DNA of 64,000 bases. It comes from Hyphomicrobiales bacterium. Its GTDB lineage: Bacteria > Pseudomonadota > Alphaproteobacteria > SPJN01. The stretch covers positions 148,352 through 212,351 of the forward strand of contig SPJN01000003.1 of assembly GCA_006844605.1 (NCBI GenBank). Direction: 5' to 3'. The notes under the pieces were generated by a model. It was given only the letters and a program-made list of their open reading frames with translations. It had not been told where the DNA came from and made no database searches. A program made the position numbers and the translations under genes. Positions 27,601 through 38,317 of this stretch are shown one piece after another. The first letter of the stretch is position 1. Every line of letters begins with the position of its first letter.

Positions 27601-28346
27601 TGCGCGCGCGCCATTTATATCATACGCGCGTCCATCACAGACGCCTGATCAAGCCGCTGCACAAGTTAAGCTACCGCGTGGCCTATTTGGCTTTTGACCT
27701 CAACGATCGTGTGGCGCTCAACAAGGCCCTGAAACGGACCCCTTATAGTGTGCAGGCGCAAGATTATGGTTTTGATAATTGGCAGATGGTCAGTCAAACA
27801 ATACGCCAACGCGCCCTGAAAACATCACCCGAAGCGACCGGGGCCATCACCCTGATCACCCTGCCGCGTCTTTTCGGCAGGGGATTCAATCCAATCAGCC
27901 TATTTCTGGTGCATGACAGCGACGACCAGCCGGTCAGTATTATTTATGATGTGCGCAACACGTTCGGGCATCGGCATTATTATGCAGCCGCGCTTAATGG
28001 CGGACGTCACGACATGGCCAAACAAATGCATGTTTCACCGTTTCTGGATAATGAGGGTCATTACCGCTTTAACTTTCAAATGACTGAGGAACGGCTTCAC
28101 CTTGGCATAACCAAAATCGGCAATACAGGCGCTGAGCTTTATGCCCGTATGGTCGGCACCCCTGCCCCCCTATCACGGACACAATTATGGCGCACGGCCC
28201 TGACCATGCCATTTCAGGGGATCGGAATACTTGTTGGCATACATTGGGAAGCCATGAAACTTTGGGCCAAGGGCGCGCATTATCACCCCTATAAACAACC
28301 TGATGATGGGCCTATGATCGACACGCCCACGCCCCAGCGGCACTAA
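27600..28346 (+). CDS. DUF1365 family protein
   Basis: This 248-residue protein matches DUF1365: HTRVHHRRLIKPLHKLSYRVAYLAFDL, RLFGRGFNPISLFLVHD, MHVSPFLDNEGHYRF. The start overlaps the oxidase stop by one base (TGATG), so the two are coupled. The family is found with the flavin oxidase and Cfa-like genes and has been tied to furan fatty acid or related lipid modification in Rhodobacter (ufa genes); I recall this link but cannot confirm it here. Soluble or peripheral; no signal peptide. Confidence 0.9.
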   Translation: MRARHLYHTRVHHRRLIKPLHKLSYRVAYLAFDLNDRVALNKALKRTPYSVQAQDYGFDNWQMVSQTIRQRALKTSPEATGAITLITLPRLFGRGFNPISLFLVHDSDDQPVSIIYDVRNTFGHRHYYAAALNGGRHDMAKQMHVSPFLDNEGHYRFNFQMTEERLHLGITKIGNTGAELYARMVGTPAPLSRTQLWRTALTMPFQGIGILVGIHWEAMKLWAKGAHYHPYKQPDDGPMIDTPTPQRH

Positions 28347-28358
28347 AAAGGATAATCT

Positions 28359-29144
28359 ATGACCGACCTTGTTTTATTTAGCCTTCTTCTGGCCTTCATA
28401 CCCTTTTTCATGCTGTGGCTGCTTTCGATCAAACTGAAAGACGCCTCTATCGTGGATATTTATTGGGGACCCAGCTTTGGCGTCACCGCGCTGATCACAC
28501 TTGGCGTGGCTCTGGCCAACGGCATCGCCCTTTCGCCCCTGTCATGGTTGGCTGTTGGCCTGACCGTTTTATGGGGCGGCCGACTGGGCATCTATCTGTG
28601 GATACGTAATGTTGGGCATGGCGAAGACTGGCGCTATCAGAACATGCGCGCCAATCGTCCCGGTAAATTCGTGGGGTGGAGCCTGTATGGCGTCTTTGGC
28701 CTGCAATGGGGCGTGATGGCAATTGTGTCATTGCCCGTTGTCGTCACGATCATAAGCGGTGGCAATATCAATTTATTGGCCGGACTGGGCATCGTGGTAT
28801 TCGCCATCGGCTTTTTGTTTGAAGCGATTGGCGACTATCAACTGACCGCGTTCAAAAATGATCCGACCAATAGCGGTAAGGTGATGAACCGTGGCCTGTG
28901 GGCATGGACCCGGCACCCCAACTATTTCGGGAATGCTGCCCTGTGGTGGGGGCTTGGGTTGATCGCGGTCACTGCAGGCCATTGGTGGACATTGGTCGGC
29001 CCGGCAGTCATGACCTATTTTCTAGTCAATATTTCTGGCAAGGCGATGTTGGAACGCAAGTTGACCAAAACACGCGAAGGGTATGAAGACTATCTAACGC
29101 AAACCAGCGGCTTCTTCCCACTGCCGCCAAAGAAAACCAGCTAA
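28359..29144 (+). CDS. DUF1295 membrane protein (steroid 5-alpha-reductase-like)
   Basis: The 261-residue protein has about six to seven membrane helices and the C-terminal NRGLWAWTRHPNYFGNAALWWG and LTKTREGYEDYLTQTSGFFPLPP typical of DUF1295 and isoprenylcysteine methyltransferase-like membrane reductases. It is the last gene of the oxidase-DUF1365-DUF1295 set, 12 bases after DUF1365. Relatives may reduce or methylate membrane lipids using a nicotinamide cofactor. Its place in the RpoE operon suggests lipid remodelling under oxidative stress. Confidence 0.88.
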   Translation: MTDLVLFSLLLAFIPFFMLWLLSIKLKDASIVDIYWGPSFGVTALITLGVALANGIALSPLSWLAVGLTVLWGGRLGIYLWIRNVGHGEDWRYQNMRANRPGKFVGWSLYGVFGLQWGVMAIVSLPVVVTIISGGNINLLAGLGIVVFAIGFLFEAIGDYQLTAFKNDPTNSGKVMNRGLWAWTRHPNYFGNAALWWGLGLIAVTAGHWWTLVGPAVMTYFLVNISGKAMLERKLTKTREGYEDYLTQTSGFFPLPPKKTS

Positions 29145-29169
29145 CCGCCGCGACGTACAGTCAAACGCC

Positions 29170-30036
29170 CTAAAGCGCGTCTATAGGCAACTTCATATAG
29201 CGTACGCCATTATCTTCTGCCGGGGGTAGCTCCCCGGCACGAATATTCACCTGAATTGATGGCAGGATCAGGTTCGGCATACCCAGCGTGGCGTCGCGCG
29301 CCTCTCGCATTTTAATATAGGCCGCCTCATCCTTCCCTGCGCCGACATGAATATTTGCCTCACGCTCTGCCTTGACCGTGGTTGTATAGGCAATCTCGCG
29401 CTTTCCATCAGCGCCATAATCATGACACAGGAAAATTCGCGTTTCATCCGGCAATGCCAAAATCTTCTGTGTGGATTGAAACAGCGTATGGGCATCCCCG
29501 CCGGGAAAATCGGCGCGCGCGGTTCCCGCATCCGGCATAAACAATGTGTCGCCAACAAAGGCCGCATCACCCGCAATATAGCTTATGCAGGCAGGCGTAT
29601 GCCCCGGCGTATGCATCACCAGAACTTTCAAGCCGCCGATCATGAACGTGTCAGCATCATTGAACAAATGATCAAATTGCGACCCGTCAGGCAGGAAAGA
29701 TTTTTCCAGATTAAACACATCGCGAAAGATTGTTTGCACATCCTTGATATGCTCGCCAATCGCTGTCTTCCCGCCCAGATTTTTCTTCAAATAGGGCGCG
29801 GCGGTCAGATGGTCCGCATGAGCGTGCGTTTCCAATATCCACTCAACCTCAAGCCCATGTTTTTTTACGTGCGCAATGATCTCATCAGCACTTTCAGTAT
29901 TTGTGCGTCCTGATTTGGGGTCAAAATCCAACACTGAATCGATTATGGCAGCCTTGTTACTATCCGGGTCCTGCACGATATAGCTGGCCGTAAAGGTCGC
30001 CTCGTCAAAAAAGCTGATGACTGTTGGCTGTTGCAT
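29170..30036 (-). CDS. Metallo-beta-lactamase-fold persulfide dioxygenase-like hydrolase (Blh)
   Basis: The 288-residue protein has the metal motif THAHADH (His71, His73, Asp75, His76), then MHTPGHTPAC, VGDTLFMPD and LCHDYG. This resembles the ETHE1/Blh group, which oxidises glutathione persulfide to sulfite. Blh genes are the classic partners of the BigR repressor. Here the bigR-like gene diverges directly upstream, and the palindrome at 30116-30141 lies between them. It would act in the cytoplasm to detoxify persulfide. Confidence 0.9.
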   Translation of the reverse strand: MQQPTVISFFDEATFTASYIVQDPDSNKAAIIDSVLDFDPKSGRTNTESADEIIAHVKKHGLEVEWILETHAHADHLTAAPYLKKNLGGKTAIGEHIKDVQTIFRDVFNLEKSFLPDGSQFDHLFNDADTFMIGGLKVLVMHTPGHTPACISYIAGDAAFVGDTLFMPDAGTARADFPGGDAHTLFQSTQKILALPDETRIFLCHDYGADGKREIAYTTTVKAEREANIHVGAGKDEAAYIKMREARDATLGMPNLILPSIQVNIRAGELPPAEDNGVRYMKLPIDAL

Positions 30037-30110
30037 GGGTTACTCCCAGATCTGGTACGCGGCACACGATTATCGCCACAAATATTGCCGCGATCAGGCT
30101 GGCCTATTGC

Positions 30111-30141
30111 TTGACAATATATACGAACTTCCGTATATATT
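30111..30141. promoter_or_regulatory. BigR-type operator overlapping divergent promoters
   Basis: Perfect 10-base arms AATATATACG (30116-30125) and CGTATATATT (30132-30141) are separated by AACTTC. On the plus strand TTGACA (30111-30116), 17 bases and TATATA (30134-30139) form a near-consensus promoter for the regulator. On the minus strand TTGAAT, 17 bases and TATATT use the other side of the palindrome for the hydrolase. Binding would block both. Confidence 0.8.
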
Positions 30142-30146
30142 CAAGT

Positions 30147-30446
30147 ATGAAGATGAATATTGATGATATGAAGCAAGCCGCCGCCGAAGCGGCGACCTTG
30201 ATGCAGGCGTTAAGCAATCAAAATAGATTGCTATTATTGTGCGCCCTTGTTGACGGCGAACAATCTGTTGGCGCGCTGGCCGATCTGTTGAACTTGCGCC
30301 AAACCAGCGTGTCGCAACAACTGGCCCTGTTGCGCAAGGACGGCTTTGTCAAAACAAGGCGCGAGGGGCAAACCATTTTTTACAGCCTTGATGGGGACGA
30401 GGCATCGCAGATCATCGAAATTCTGAACAAACTTTACTGTCATTGA
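30147..30446 (+). CDS. bigR: ArsR-family persulfide-responsive repressor (BigR/SqrR type)
   Basis: From ATG 30147 the protein has 99 residues: a winged helix-turn-helix with SVGALADLLNLRQTSVSQQLALLRKDG as recognition region. Cys32 (LLLLCALVDGE) and Cys98 (LYCH) sit where BigR and SqrR carry the two cysteines that form a tri- or tetrasulfide with reactive sulfur. The frame is open to 30024, but those codons run through the promoter. The predicted transcript start is almost at the ATG, so the mRNA may be leaderless. It diverges from the Blh-like hydrolase and precedes a SulP gene by 6 bases. Confidence 0.88.
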   Translation: MKMNIDDMKQAAAEAATLMQALSNQNRLLLLCALVDGEQSVGALADLLNLRQTSVSQQLALLRKDGFVKTRREGQTIFYSLDGDEASQIIEILNKLYCH

Positions 30447-30452
30447 TGGCCT

Positions 30453-32198
30453 ATGGCAGATCGGCTGCAAAAACTACTTCCCGCTCTTGATTGGATAAGG
30501 CCTTATGATCGCCCAACGGCAATTGCGGACCTGACAGCCGGTACAATCACGGCCATTTTGTTGGTGCCGCAGGCAATGGCCTATGCCCAGCTTGCCGGAT
30601 TGCCGCCTGAAGTTGGGCTTTATTCTTCCATACTACCTATTCTGCTTTACGCCTTTTTCGGCACCAGCCGCACGCTTGCTGTTGGCCCGGTTGCGGTCGC
30701 AGCCCTGATGGTCGCCAGCGCGCTGGAGCCTGTCGCCATGCCCGGCAGTATTGACTATATCGCCGGGGCCATTTTCCTTGCTGTGGCATCCGGGTTGATT
30801 TTGTTTCTGATGGGGCTGGCCCGTCTGGGGATTGTGGCGACGCTGTTAAGTCACCCCGTCATGTCTGGGTTCACCAGCGCCGCCGCCATCGTCATCGCCG
30901 CCAGCCAATTCAAGCATATTCTGGGCCTGCAACTACCATCGGGGCTGCGCCTTGATGAACTGACAATCGCCATCATCAGTCATGCAGGCGACGTCAATGT
31001 GGTCACACTACTATTTGGTTTAATGGGCATCGGGTTGCTGGTTTTCTTCCGCCAATACCTATCCAATATCCTTATCAAGCGGGGCCTATCGAAAGAAACC
31101 GCCAGCATATTATCACGGCTGGGCCCCCTATTGCTGGTGATGTCGCTAACCGGCCTATCCGCGTTTTATCAGGTGGCAGACAGTGCCGGCGTTGCCATTG
31201 TCGGCACCATCCCAGAAGGCTTGCCCGACCTGACGATGCCAAACGTGGGCCTTGCAGCCGACCTGTTGGTGCCTGCATTGTTGATCGCACTGGTCGGGTT
31301 TGTCGAAAGTGTGGCAGTTGCAAAAGCCTTGGCAGCTAAACGGCGTGAGAAAATAGACGTCAATCAGGAATTGATCGGCCTTGGCCTTGCGAATATGGGC
31401 GCAGGTTTTACGGCGGGCGCGCCCGTGTCCGGCGGCTTCGCCCGGTCTGTCGTAAATTTTGAGGCAGGCGCGAAAACACAGGCCGCCGCAATCATAACCG
31501 CCCTGATCATCGTATTAACGGTTCTGGCCTTTACCCCCCTATTCTATCATCTGCCCCAAGCGGTCCTGTCTGCCATCATCGTTGTATCTGTTTTGACGTT
31601 GGTGGATTTCGGCGTTCTGAAACGGTGCTGGTCCTATGACAAGGCAGACGCCGCCGCATGGCTGATCACTTTCGCAATGGTCCTCGCCACGGGGGTTGAG
31701 CTTGGCATCCTTGCCGGTATCGCCATTTCCATCGCATTGTTTTTGTGGCGTACATCACGCCCTCATACCGCGATTGTCGGGCGCGTGCGCGACACCGAAC
31801 ATTTCCGAAATGTTTTACGGCACGATGTTGAAACCGCAGCGCATCTTGTTGCCATCCGCGTTGACGAAAGCCTGTATTTTGCAAACGCCGCCCATCTGGA
31901 ACGTACCGTGTTGGATAAGGTTGCTGATAATCCAGCGTTAACGGATGTGCTGTTGATCTGTTCAGCGATAAACGCCATTGATGGCAGCGCGCTTGAAACA
32001 TTAGAAGCACTGCATGAAGAATTACACGGCGCGGGCGTTACCCTGTCATTGGCGGAAGTCAAAGGCCCGGTGATGGACCGGCTGGAGCGGACGGACTTTA
32101 TCAACCATCTGGGGCGCATGAATATCTATCTTAGCGCCCATGATGCCTTTGCCGAAATTGTCGATGCACGCAAAACGGACCTCGATTACTACATCTAG
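30453..32198 (+). CDS. SulP-family anion transporter with STAS domain
   Basis: The 581-residue protein has 12 to 14 membrane helices, beginning with the SulP signature (ITAILLVPQAMAYAQLAGLPPEVGLYSSILP), and a C-terminal STAS domain (about 450-565: VDESLYFANAAHLERTVL...VLLICSAINAIDGSALETLEALHEEL). SulP proteins carry sulfate, bicarbonate or other anions. Co-transcription with the BigR-like repressor suggests a role in sulfur-oxyanion traffic, for example sulfite or sulfate made from persulfide. Bicarbonate transport remains an alternative. Confidence 0.92.
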   Translation: MADRLQKLLPALDWIRPYDRPTAIADLTAGTITAILLVPQAMAYAQLAGLPPEVGLYSSILPILLYAFFGTSRTLAVGPVAVAALMVASALEPVAMPGSIDYIAGAIFLAVASGLILFLMGLARLGIVATLLSHPVMSGFTSAAAIVIAASQFKHILGLQLPSGLRLDELTIAIISHAGDVNVVTLLFGLMGIGLLVFFRQYLSNILIKRGLSKETASILSRLGPLLLVMSLTGLSAFYQVADSAGVAIVGTIPEGLPDLTMPNVGLAADLLVPALLIALVGFVESVAVAKALAAKRREKIDVNQELIGLGLANMGAGFTAGAPVSGGFARSVVNFEAGAKTQAAAIITALIIVLTVLAFTPLFYHLPQAVLSAIIVVSVLTLVDFGVLKRCWSYDKADAAAWLITFAMVLATGVELGILAGIAISIALFLWRTSRPHTAIVGRVRDTEHFRNVLRHDVETAAHLVAIRVDESLYFANAAHLERTVLDKVADNPALTDVLLICSAINAIDGSALETLEALHEELHGAGVTLSLAEVKGPVMDRLERTDFINHLGRMNIYLSAHDAFAEIVDARKTDLDYYI

Positions 32199-32242
32199 GC
32201 ACAGTGCCGTTGCCAACGGATTATCAGAACTATCGGGAAAAA

Positions 32243-32318
<76 letters not shown>

Positions 32319-32432
32319 GCACCACCGTTTCGGGACGCTTCAACTAACACCGATTTCAGGTCTGCGCAACGGCAATTTCTTGAATAGTGATTGACAAAGC
32401 GCCGCGTCACATTGTGGATCAAATAAGCACCG

Positions 32433-33620
32433 CTACAGGATCACGCCCTCATTACGGCTAAGTTCAACATCCCGATGCACATGGGCGTTCATCAACAGGC
32501 CCAGCCCCAACAATACGGTCAGCATGGCCGTGCCACCATAGGACACAAGGGGCAATGGCACGCCCACCACCGGCATCAACCCGATGACCATTGCGATATT
32601 GACCAATACATAAAGGAAAAACATCGTGTTCAGGCCCGCCGCCATCAACCGGCCGAAATGATTTTTAACACTGCCTGCCATGATCCAGCCAAGGCCGATC
32701 ATCACAACATAAATCATCACCAGACCGCTTGCACCGAACAGGCCAAATTCTTCGGCCAGCACGGTAAAGATAAAGTCTGTCTGACTTTCCGGCAGAAACG
32801 ATAGATGGCTTTGCGTGCCTTCCATCAGGCCCCGCCCCCACGTACCGCCCGACCCCAGCGCAATCTTGGACTGGGTGATGTGGTAGCCAGCCCCCAGCGG
32901 GTCGCGCGACGGATCCAAAAAGGTCATCACCCGTGCCTTTTGATAATCATGTAACTGCGTCCAGGCAAACGGCATGACTGCCGCCGCCCCTGCTGCCCCG
33001 AAAACGAACAGGCGTAGCGGCACCCCCGCCATAAACGCCACCGTCAACGCCCCCAGTGCAATCAACAATGCAGTGCCAAGGTCAGGCTGGTTCAACACCA
33101 ACAGAACCGGCGCTGCAATCAACAAAGCGGGAATTATCAGGCTTTTTATCGGCACCCCTTCGCGCGTGGGCAACGAATGGAAATAGCGCGCCAAGGCAAG
33201 GATGATGGCGATCTTCATCAACTCGCTGGGTTGCAGGGATACCCCCCCGATGTCGAGCCATCTTTGCGCCCCCATGCCGACACGGCCAAAAAGCTCAACC
33301 CCGATGAGTAAGAGCAACGTCCCGACATAGGCGGGATAGGCCAGCTTCATAATAAATCGAATGTCTATCAGCGCGACACAAATGGCGATGAACAAGCCAA
33401 CCGCAAACCGCTTCATTTGCGGCACGGCATAGGCGTTCAAATCACCGTCAGCGGCAGAAAAAAGCAGCAAAAAGCCGATGGCCGCAACCGCGCATATCAA
33501 ACCGATATAGACGAAGCTTAAGCGCCAAATTTTGGCGAACACACCACCTGCGCGTTGAATGGACGGTATGGTGCCATCTTCCCACGCCAGTGATGACAAT
33601 CTGCGGGAGGCATTACCCAT
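32433..33620 (-). CDS. rodA: Rod-shape peptidoglycan glycosyltransferase RodA
   Basis: The 395-residue SEDS protein has about ten membrane helices. It shows GAQRWLDIGGVSLQPSELMKIAIILALARYF, LVLNQPDLGTAL, the catalytic-region GSGGTWGRGLMEGTQSHLSFLPESQTDFIFTVLAEEFG (with the essential Glu/Asp of SEDS enzymes) and PLPLVSYGGTAML. It polymerises glycan strands from lipid II together with PBP2, encoded directly upstream (2-base gap). Last gene of the mreB-mreC-mreD-mrdA-rodA operon. Confidence 0.96.
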   Translation of the reverse strand: MGNASRRLSSLAWEDGTIPSIQRAGGVFAKIWRLSFVYIGLICAVAAIGFLLLFSAADGDLNAYAVPQMKRFAVGLFIAICVALIDIRFIMKLAYPAYVGTLLLLIGVELFGRVGMGAQRWLDIGGVSLQPSELMKIAIILALARYFHSLPTREGVPIKSLIIPALLIAAPVLLVLNQPDLGTALLIALGALTVAFMAGVPLRLFVFGAAGAAAVMPFAWTQLHDYQKARVMTFLDPSRDPLGAGYHITQSKIALGSGGTWGRGLMEGTQSHLSFLPESQTDFIFTVLAEEFGLFGASGLVMIYVVMIGLGWIMAGSVKNHFGRLMAAGLNTMFFLYVLVNIAMVIGLMPVVGVPLPLVSYGGTAMLTVLLGLGLLMNAHVHRDVELSRNEGVIL

Positions 33621-33622
33621 CC

Positions 33623-35482
33623 TTAAACCTCCTGCTCTCGGACCGGGGCACCTTCACGGGTGGGCTGTGCCCCTGAATCCCGCTGCAATGCTGCAATCAA
33701 TAGGTCGCGCGCGATCGGCGTCGCAACAGATGACCCCGACCCGCCATGTTCAACAATCACGCTGACACCATAGCGGGGCTTATCCACCGGCGCATAGCCG
33801 ACAAATAACGCGTGGTCGCGCTGTGACCATGGCAGTTCCTTATTGGCAAGGACGCCCTGATCACGTTCAGCCTGTGTAATCCGGCGCACCTGCGCGGTCC
33901 CGGTCTTGCCCGCCATTTCTTGATGCTGCCACATCATGCGATGTTCAAACGCCGTTCCCGCCGGATGGTTGGTCACCGCATCAAGACTGTCGCGCACCCG
34001 GTCAATGATCCACGGCTTAACCGGCAGTTCAGAAAATGTCGGCATCATATCGTTTGGATCAACAACCAATCGAGGGGCAACAGCCTGACGTGCGGGGTTG
34101 GCAACGCGCGCCGTCATCACAGCAAGTTCCAACGCGGTTGAGGTAACAAACCCCTGCCCGATCCCGGCAATAAAGGTTTCCCCCACCTGCCAGGGTTGAC
34201 CATAAACCGCCTGTTTCCAATTGCGATCAGGGATCAACCCCTTCGCCTGTTCTGGCAGGCCAATATCATACACCTGCCCCAACCCAAGCCGGCGAGACAT
34301 ATCGGCAATGCGGTCGATCCCGACCTCACGCGCGATTTGATAGAAATAGACATCACACGATTCACGCGTGGCCTGCTTGAAATTCATCATGCCATGACCA
34401 AACCGGTGCCAACAGTGAAACCGGTGGCCGCCCATTTCGATATGGCCGCCGCACATCACCTTGCGCGCATCTGTTGTGATGCCAGCCTCAAGCGCCGCTG
34501 CCAGAACAGCAATCTTGAACGTAGACCCCGGCGGATAGCGTCCCTGCACCGCCTTGTTCAACAGGGGGGAACGTGGATCATCCACCAGCTTGCGCCAATC
34601 ATGCGTGCTGATACCGGTTGCAAACTTGTTGGCGTCGAACCCGGGGGTGGACGCCATCGCAAGAACGTCACCATTGGCGACATCCAGCAAAACCGCAGCG
34701 CCGGTTTCCCCTTCGAACCGCGCGGCGGAAAAATCCTGTAAGTTTGCGTCAATCGTCAGCACAAGGTCCTTGCCTGCCTCGCCCTCCTCGCGGTCCAACT
34801 CCCGAATAACGCGGCCAAGGGCGTTTACCTCAACCTGTCGGTTTCCCGCCTTGCCCCGCAATTCAGTATCAAACTGCCGCTCCAGCCCACGTCGCCCGAT
34901 TTGAAACCCCGGCATGTTCAACAAGGGATCTGGGTCCCGCTGCTGATCATTTTCTGATGGATACCCGACATAGCCCAAAAGGTGAGACAGGCTTTCACCA
35001 CCCAAATAATCACGCCGATAACCCGTCTTGCTGTGCACGCCGGGCAAATCGGGGCTGTTTACATTCACCTTTGCGAATGCCTGCCATTCCATATCATTGA
35101 TGACAGTGATGGGCGTGAACGACCGATTGCGCCCAACATCCCGAATAACCCGTTGGCGCACATCATCACTGATGGGGACAAGGCGCGCCAATTGGTCAAG
35201 CGTCGCCTCGACCCCATTGGTTTGTTCGGGGATCAGGATCACCCCATGCGTCCGTTGGTTACGCGCCAGCTCACGCCCAAACCGATCAAGGATACGCCCG
35301 CGCACCGGGGGCAATAATTCAAGGTTGATACGATTATCTTCAGCCAGCGTGCGGTAAAGGTCGGCCTCAACCACCTGCAATTGATAAAGCCGTGCGCCGA
35401 TCACCCCGAACGCCAATGCCTGCATCCCGCCAAACAGGATGGCGCGCCGTGTAAACCGTTCTGTCAGCTTTTCTTCGGACAT
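33623..35482 (-). CDS. mrdA: Penicillin-binding protein 2 (rod-shape transpeptidase)
   Basis: The 619-residue protein has an N-terminal membrane anchor (residues 15-32), a pedestal domain starting RIYQL-like as RLYQLQVVEADLYRTLAEDNRI, and a transpeptidase domain. The active-site motif is STFK (Ser320, Lys323), then SCD in RESCDVYFYQ and KTGTAQV. It cross-links side-wall peptidoglycan and is the target of mecillinam-type beta-lactams. It follows mreD by 9 bases and pairs with RodA. Confidence 0.97.
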   Translation of the reverse strand: MSEEKLTERFTRRAILFGGMQALAFGVIGARLYQLQVVEADLYRTLAEDNRINLELLPPVRGRILDRFGRELARNQRTHGVILIPEQTNGVEATLDQLARLVPISDDVRQRVIRDVGRNRSFTPITVINDMEWQAFAKVNVNSPDLPGVHSKTGYRRDYLGGESLSHLLGYVGYPSENDQQRDPDPLLNMPGFQIGRRGLERQFDTELRGKAGNRQVEVNALGRVIRELDREEGEAGKDLVLTIDANLQDFSAARFEGETGAAVLLDVANGDVLAMASTPGFDANKFATGISTHDWRKLVDDPRSPLLNKAVQGRYPPGSTFKIAVLAAALEAGITTDARKVMCGGHIEMGGHRFHCWHRFGHGMMNFKQATRESCDVYFYQIAREVGIDRIADMSRRLGLGQVYDIGLPEQAKGLIPDRNWKQAVYGQPWQVGETFIAGIGQGFVTSTALELAVMTARVANPARQAVAPRLVVDPNDMMPTFSELPVKPWIIDRVRDSLDAVTNHPAGTAFEHRMMWQHQEMAGKTGTAQVRRITQAERDQGVLANKELPWSQRDHALFVGYAPVDKPRYGVSVIVEHGGSGSSVATPIARDLLIAALQRDSGAQPTREGAPVREQEV

Positions 35483-35491
35483 ACCGCCAGC

Positions 35492-36028
35492 TTACCTTGC
35501 AACCTGCGTCGGCACCAACAGACGCATCACAAGCATCAGTGCCATGCCCATCAGAGGGTACAGCAGCACGGTCCAAATCAACGAAACAGCCAACGGCAAC
35601 AGCGGTACGAAAGACAGGCTCCACAAGCTGACAACAACCCAGGACAGGACCGTCACTGTTGCCGCAGCCAATACAAAACCGCCAAACCAGAACAGTCCCG
35701 ACAATGGCACAATGACTTGCGCCAATCGCCCCACCATCAATATCGCGATTAGATAGGCCAAACTGGACATGCCCAGAGGTGCCCCCGACAGGGCATCAAG
35801 CAAGAAACCGACCAAAAACACAGCAGAAGGACGCAGTAAATCCGGCCTGACCATGCGCCAGAAATAAACCGCCATAAACGCCAGATCAGGCGCGGTGCCG
35901 GTCAACGTGCTGCTGCCCACCACGAATGGCCACGGCAATGTGGCCACCAGCCCGGCAAACAGAACCGTCACCAGCGGCGCTGCATTGCGCAACGTCAGCA
36001 ATAACCAATCAAGCGAAAAGCCGTTCAT
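35492..36028 (-). CDS. mreD: Rod shape-determining protein MreD
   Basis: This 178-residue protein has about five membrane helices (for example LVTVLFAGLVATLPWPF and LFWFGGFVLAAATVTVLSWVVVSLW), low sequence conservation and the position expected of MreD between mreC and mrdA. Its ATG overlaps the mreC stop by 4 bases. It helps link the MreB filament to the periplasmic cell-wall machinery. Confidence 0.88.
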   Translation of the reverse strand: MNGFSLDWLLLTLRNAAPLVTVLFAGLVATLPWPFVVGSSTLTGTAPDLAFMAVYFWRMVRPDLLRPSAVFLVGFLLDALSGAPLGMSSLAYLIAILMVGRLAQVIVPLSGLFWFGGFVLAAATVTVLSWVVVSLWSLSFVPLLPLAVSLIWTVLLYPLMGMALMLVMRLLVPTQVAR

Positions 36029-37086
36029 TGATCTGAACCAAGTGACCTAAGCGTCGGGCGGGTTTGCGCATCCTTGTCAGTCGCGATCTGCTCTGCCTCG
36101 TCCATCAAAATGTCTACCGGGACACCATTGTGAAGTGGCACAGCACCGCCGTCCGCAGCAGCGGTTTCTGGCAAGGCCACCCCACGGGGCAGCCCTTCCT
36201 CTACACTGACAGTCAAGTTCAGCGGCAGGCTTAACACCCGGACATAATCAAGCCGTGTCGTGTCCACATGGGGGCGGATAAAGATGCTGCCATCCTTATC
36301 AATCGCCTCAACAATCCCAACAGGAAGCCCCGCAGGCATAAGACCGCCATCGCCAGAGGTAACAACGCGTTCGCCCAGCTGAGGTTTTGCCCCTTCAGGC
36401 AGGTAGCTGATCTTCAACAAGGCCCCGTTAGACCCGGTTGCCAGCCCCTTGACCCGATCATCGGCCAGCCGCACCGGAATCCGCGAGTTGATGTCAGTCA
36501 CCAGCAAGACACGCGCGCCATCAGTTGCGGTTCCATCAATTCGCCCCACAAGACCAAGATGGTTCAAAACCGCCTGCCCTTTTTCAAGGCCATCACGATG
36601 CCCCGCATTAATCAGCACCGCACGCACAAAGGGGGTTGAGGTATCAGCGACCACACGGGCCGACCGCACACCTGTTGGCAGATCATCCGCCATCGACAAA
36701 AGTTCGCGCATCAGGCGGTTTTCATCGGACAAGCCCGTTGCAACGCCTTCCCAACCGCGCAGGCGATCAACCTCTGCCCTCAATTGTTTGTTTTCTTCAT
36801 ATACATTGGTGATTGCAGAAACCGACGCGCCAATATCGTCAATAGCGGCCAGCGGTTCCTGCATGATGGACAGTATCGGGGTCGCCACCTCCGCCACTGT
36901 GCGGCGGCTCATCTCAACCAAAAAACTGTCGGCACGGCCAAATAACAACAAGGCCGCAGACAGGGCAACGAACCCAAGCAGGGAATAACGATCATACAGG
37001 GCACGAAATGGCACAGTCCGGCTGCGCCCGACCGGCCTTAGACCGATGCGGGGTTGTTCCTTACTACTATCGTCATATCGCCCCAT
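36025..37086 (-). CDS. mreC: Rod shape-determining protein MreC
   Basis: The 353-residue protein has a cytoplasmic basic N-terminus, one membrane helix (about 32-50), a coiled coil (VYEENKQLRAEVDRLRGWEG, about 92-112) and the MreC beta domain (SARVVADTSTPFVRAVLINAGHRDGLEKGQAVLNHLGLVGRI; LVTDINSRIPVRL). The acidic, Ala-rich tail after about residue 300 is extra. It scaffolds PBP2-RodA in the periplasm. It lies about 78 bases downstream of mreB. Confidence 0.95.
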   Translation of the reverse strand: MGRYDDSSKEQPRIGLRPVGRSRTVPFRALYDRYSLLGFVALSAALLLFGRADSFLVEMSRRTVAEVATPILSIMQEPLAAIDDIGASVSAITNVYEENKQLRAEVDRLRGWEGVATGLSDENRLMRELLSMADDLPTGVRSARVVADTSTPFVRAVLINAGHRDGLEKGQAVLNHLGLVGRIDGTATDGARVLLVTDINSRIPVRLADDRVKGLATGSNGALLKISYLPEGAKPQLGERVVTSGDGGLMPAGLPVGIVEAIDKDGSIFIRPHVDTTRLDYVRVLSLPLNLTVSVEEGLPRGVALPETAAADGGAVPLHNGVPVDILMDEAEQIATDKDAQTRPTLRSLGSDQ

Positions 37087-37124
37087 ACGTACACACCTAT
37101 CTGGGCGTCAAAATTACTTATAAA

Positions 37125-38186
<1,062 letters not shown>

Positions 38187-38317
38187 CTATGGTTTGCTGC
38201 CATTGCTGCGCCGCAAACCCAACTGAATCAATTTGTTTTGTTTAAGCCGAAATCGCCCCGAAAAACAAAGAAAATCGCGACGAATTCAAAGAAAACACCA
38301 GATTCGGACAAAAATAA

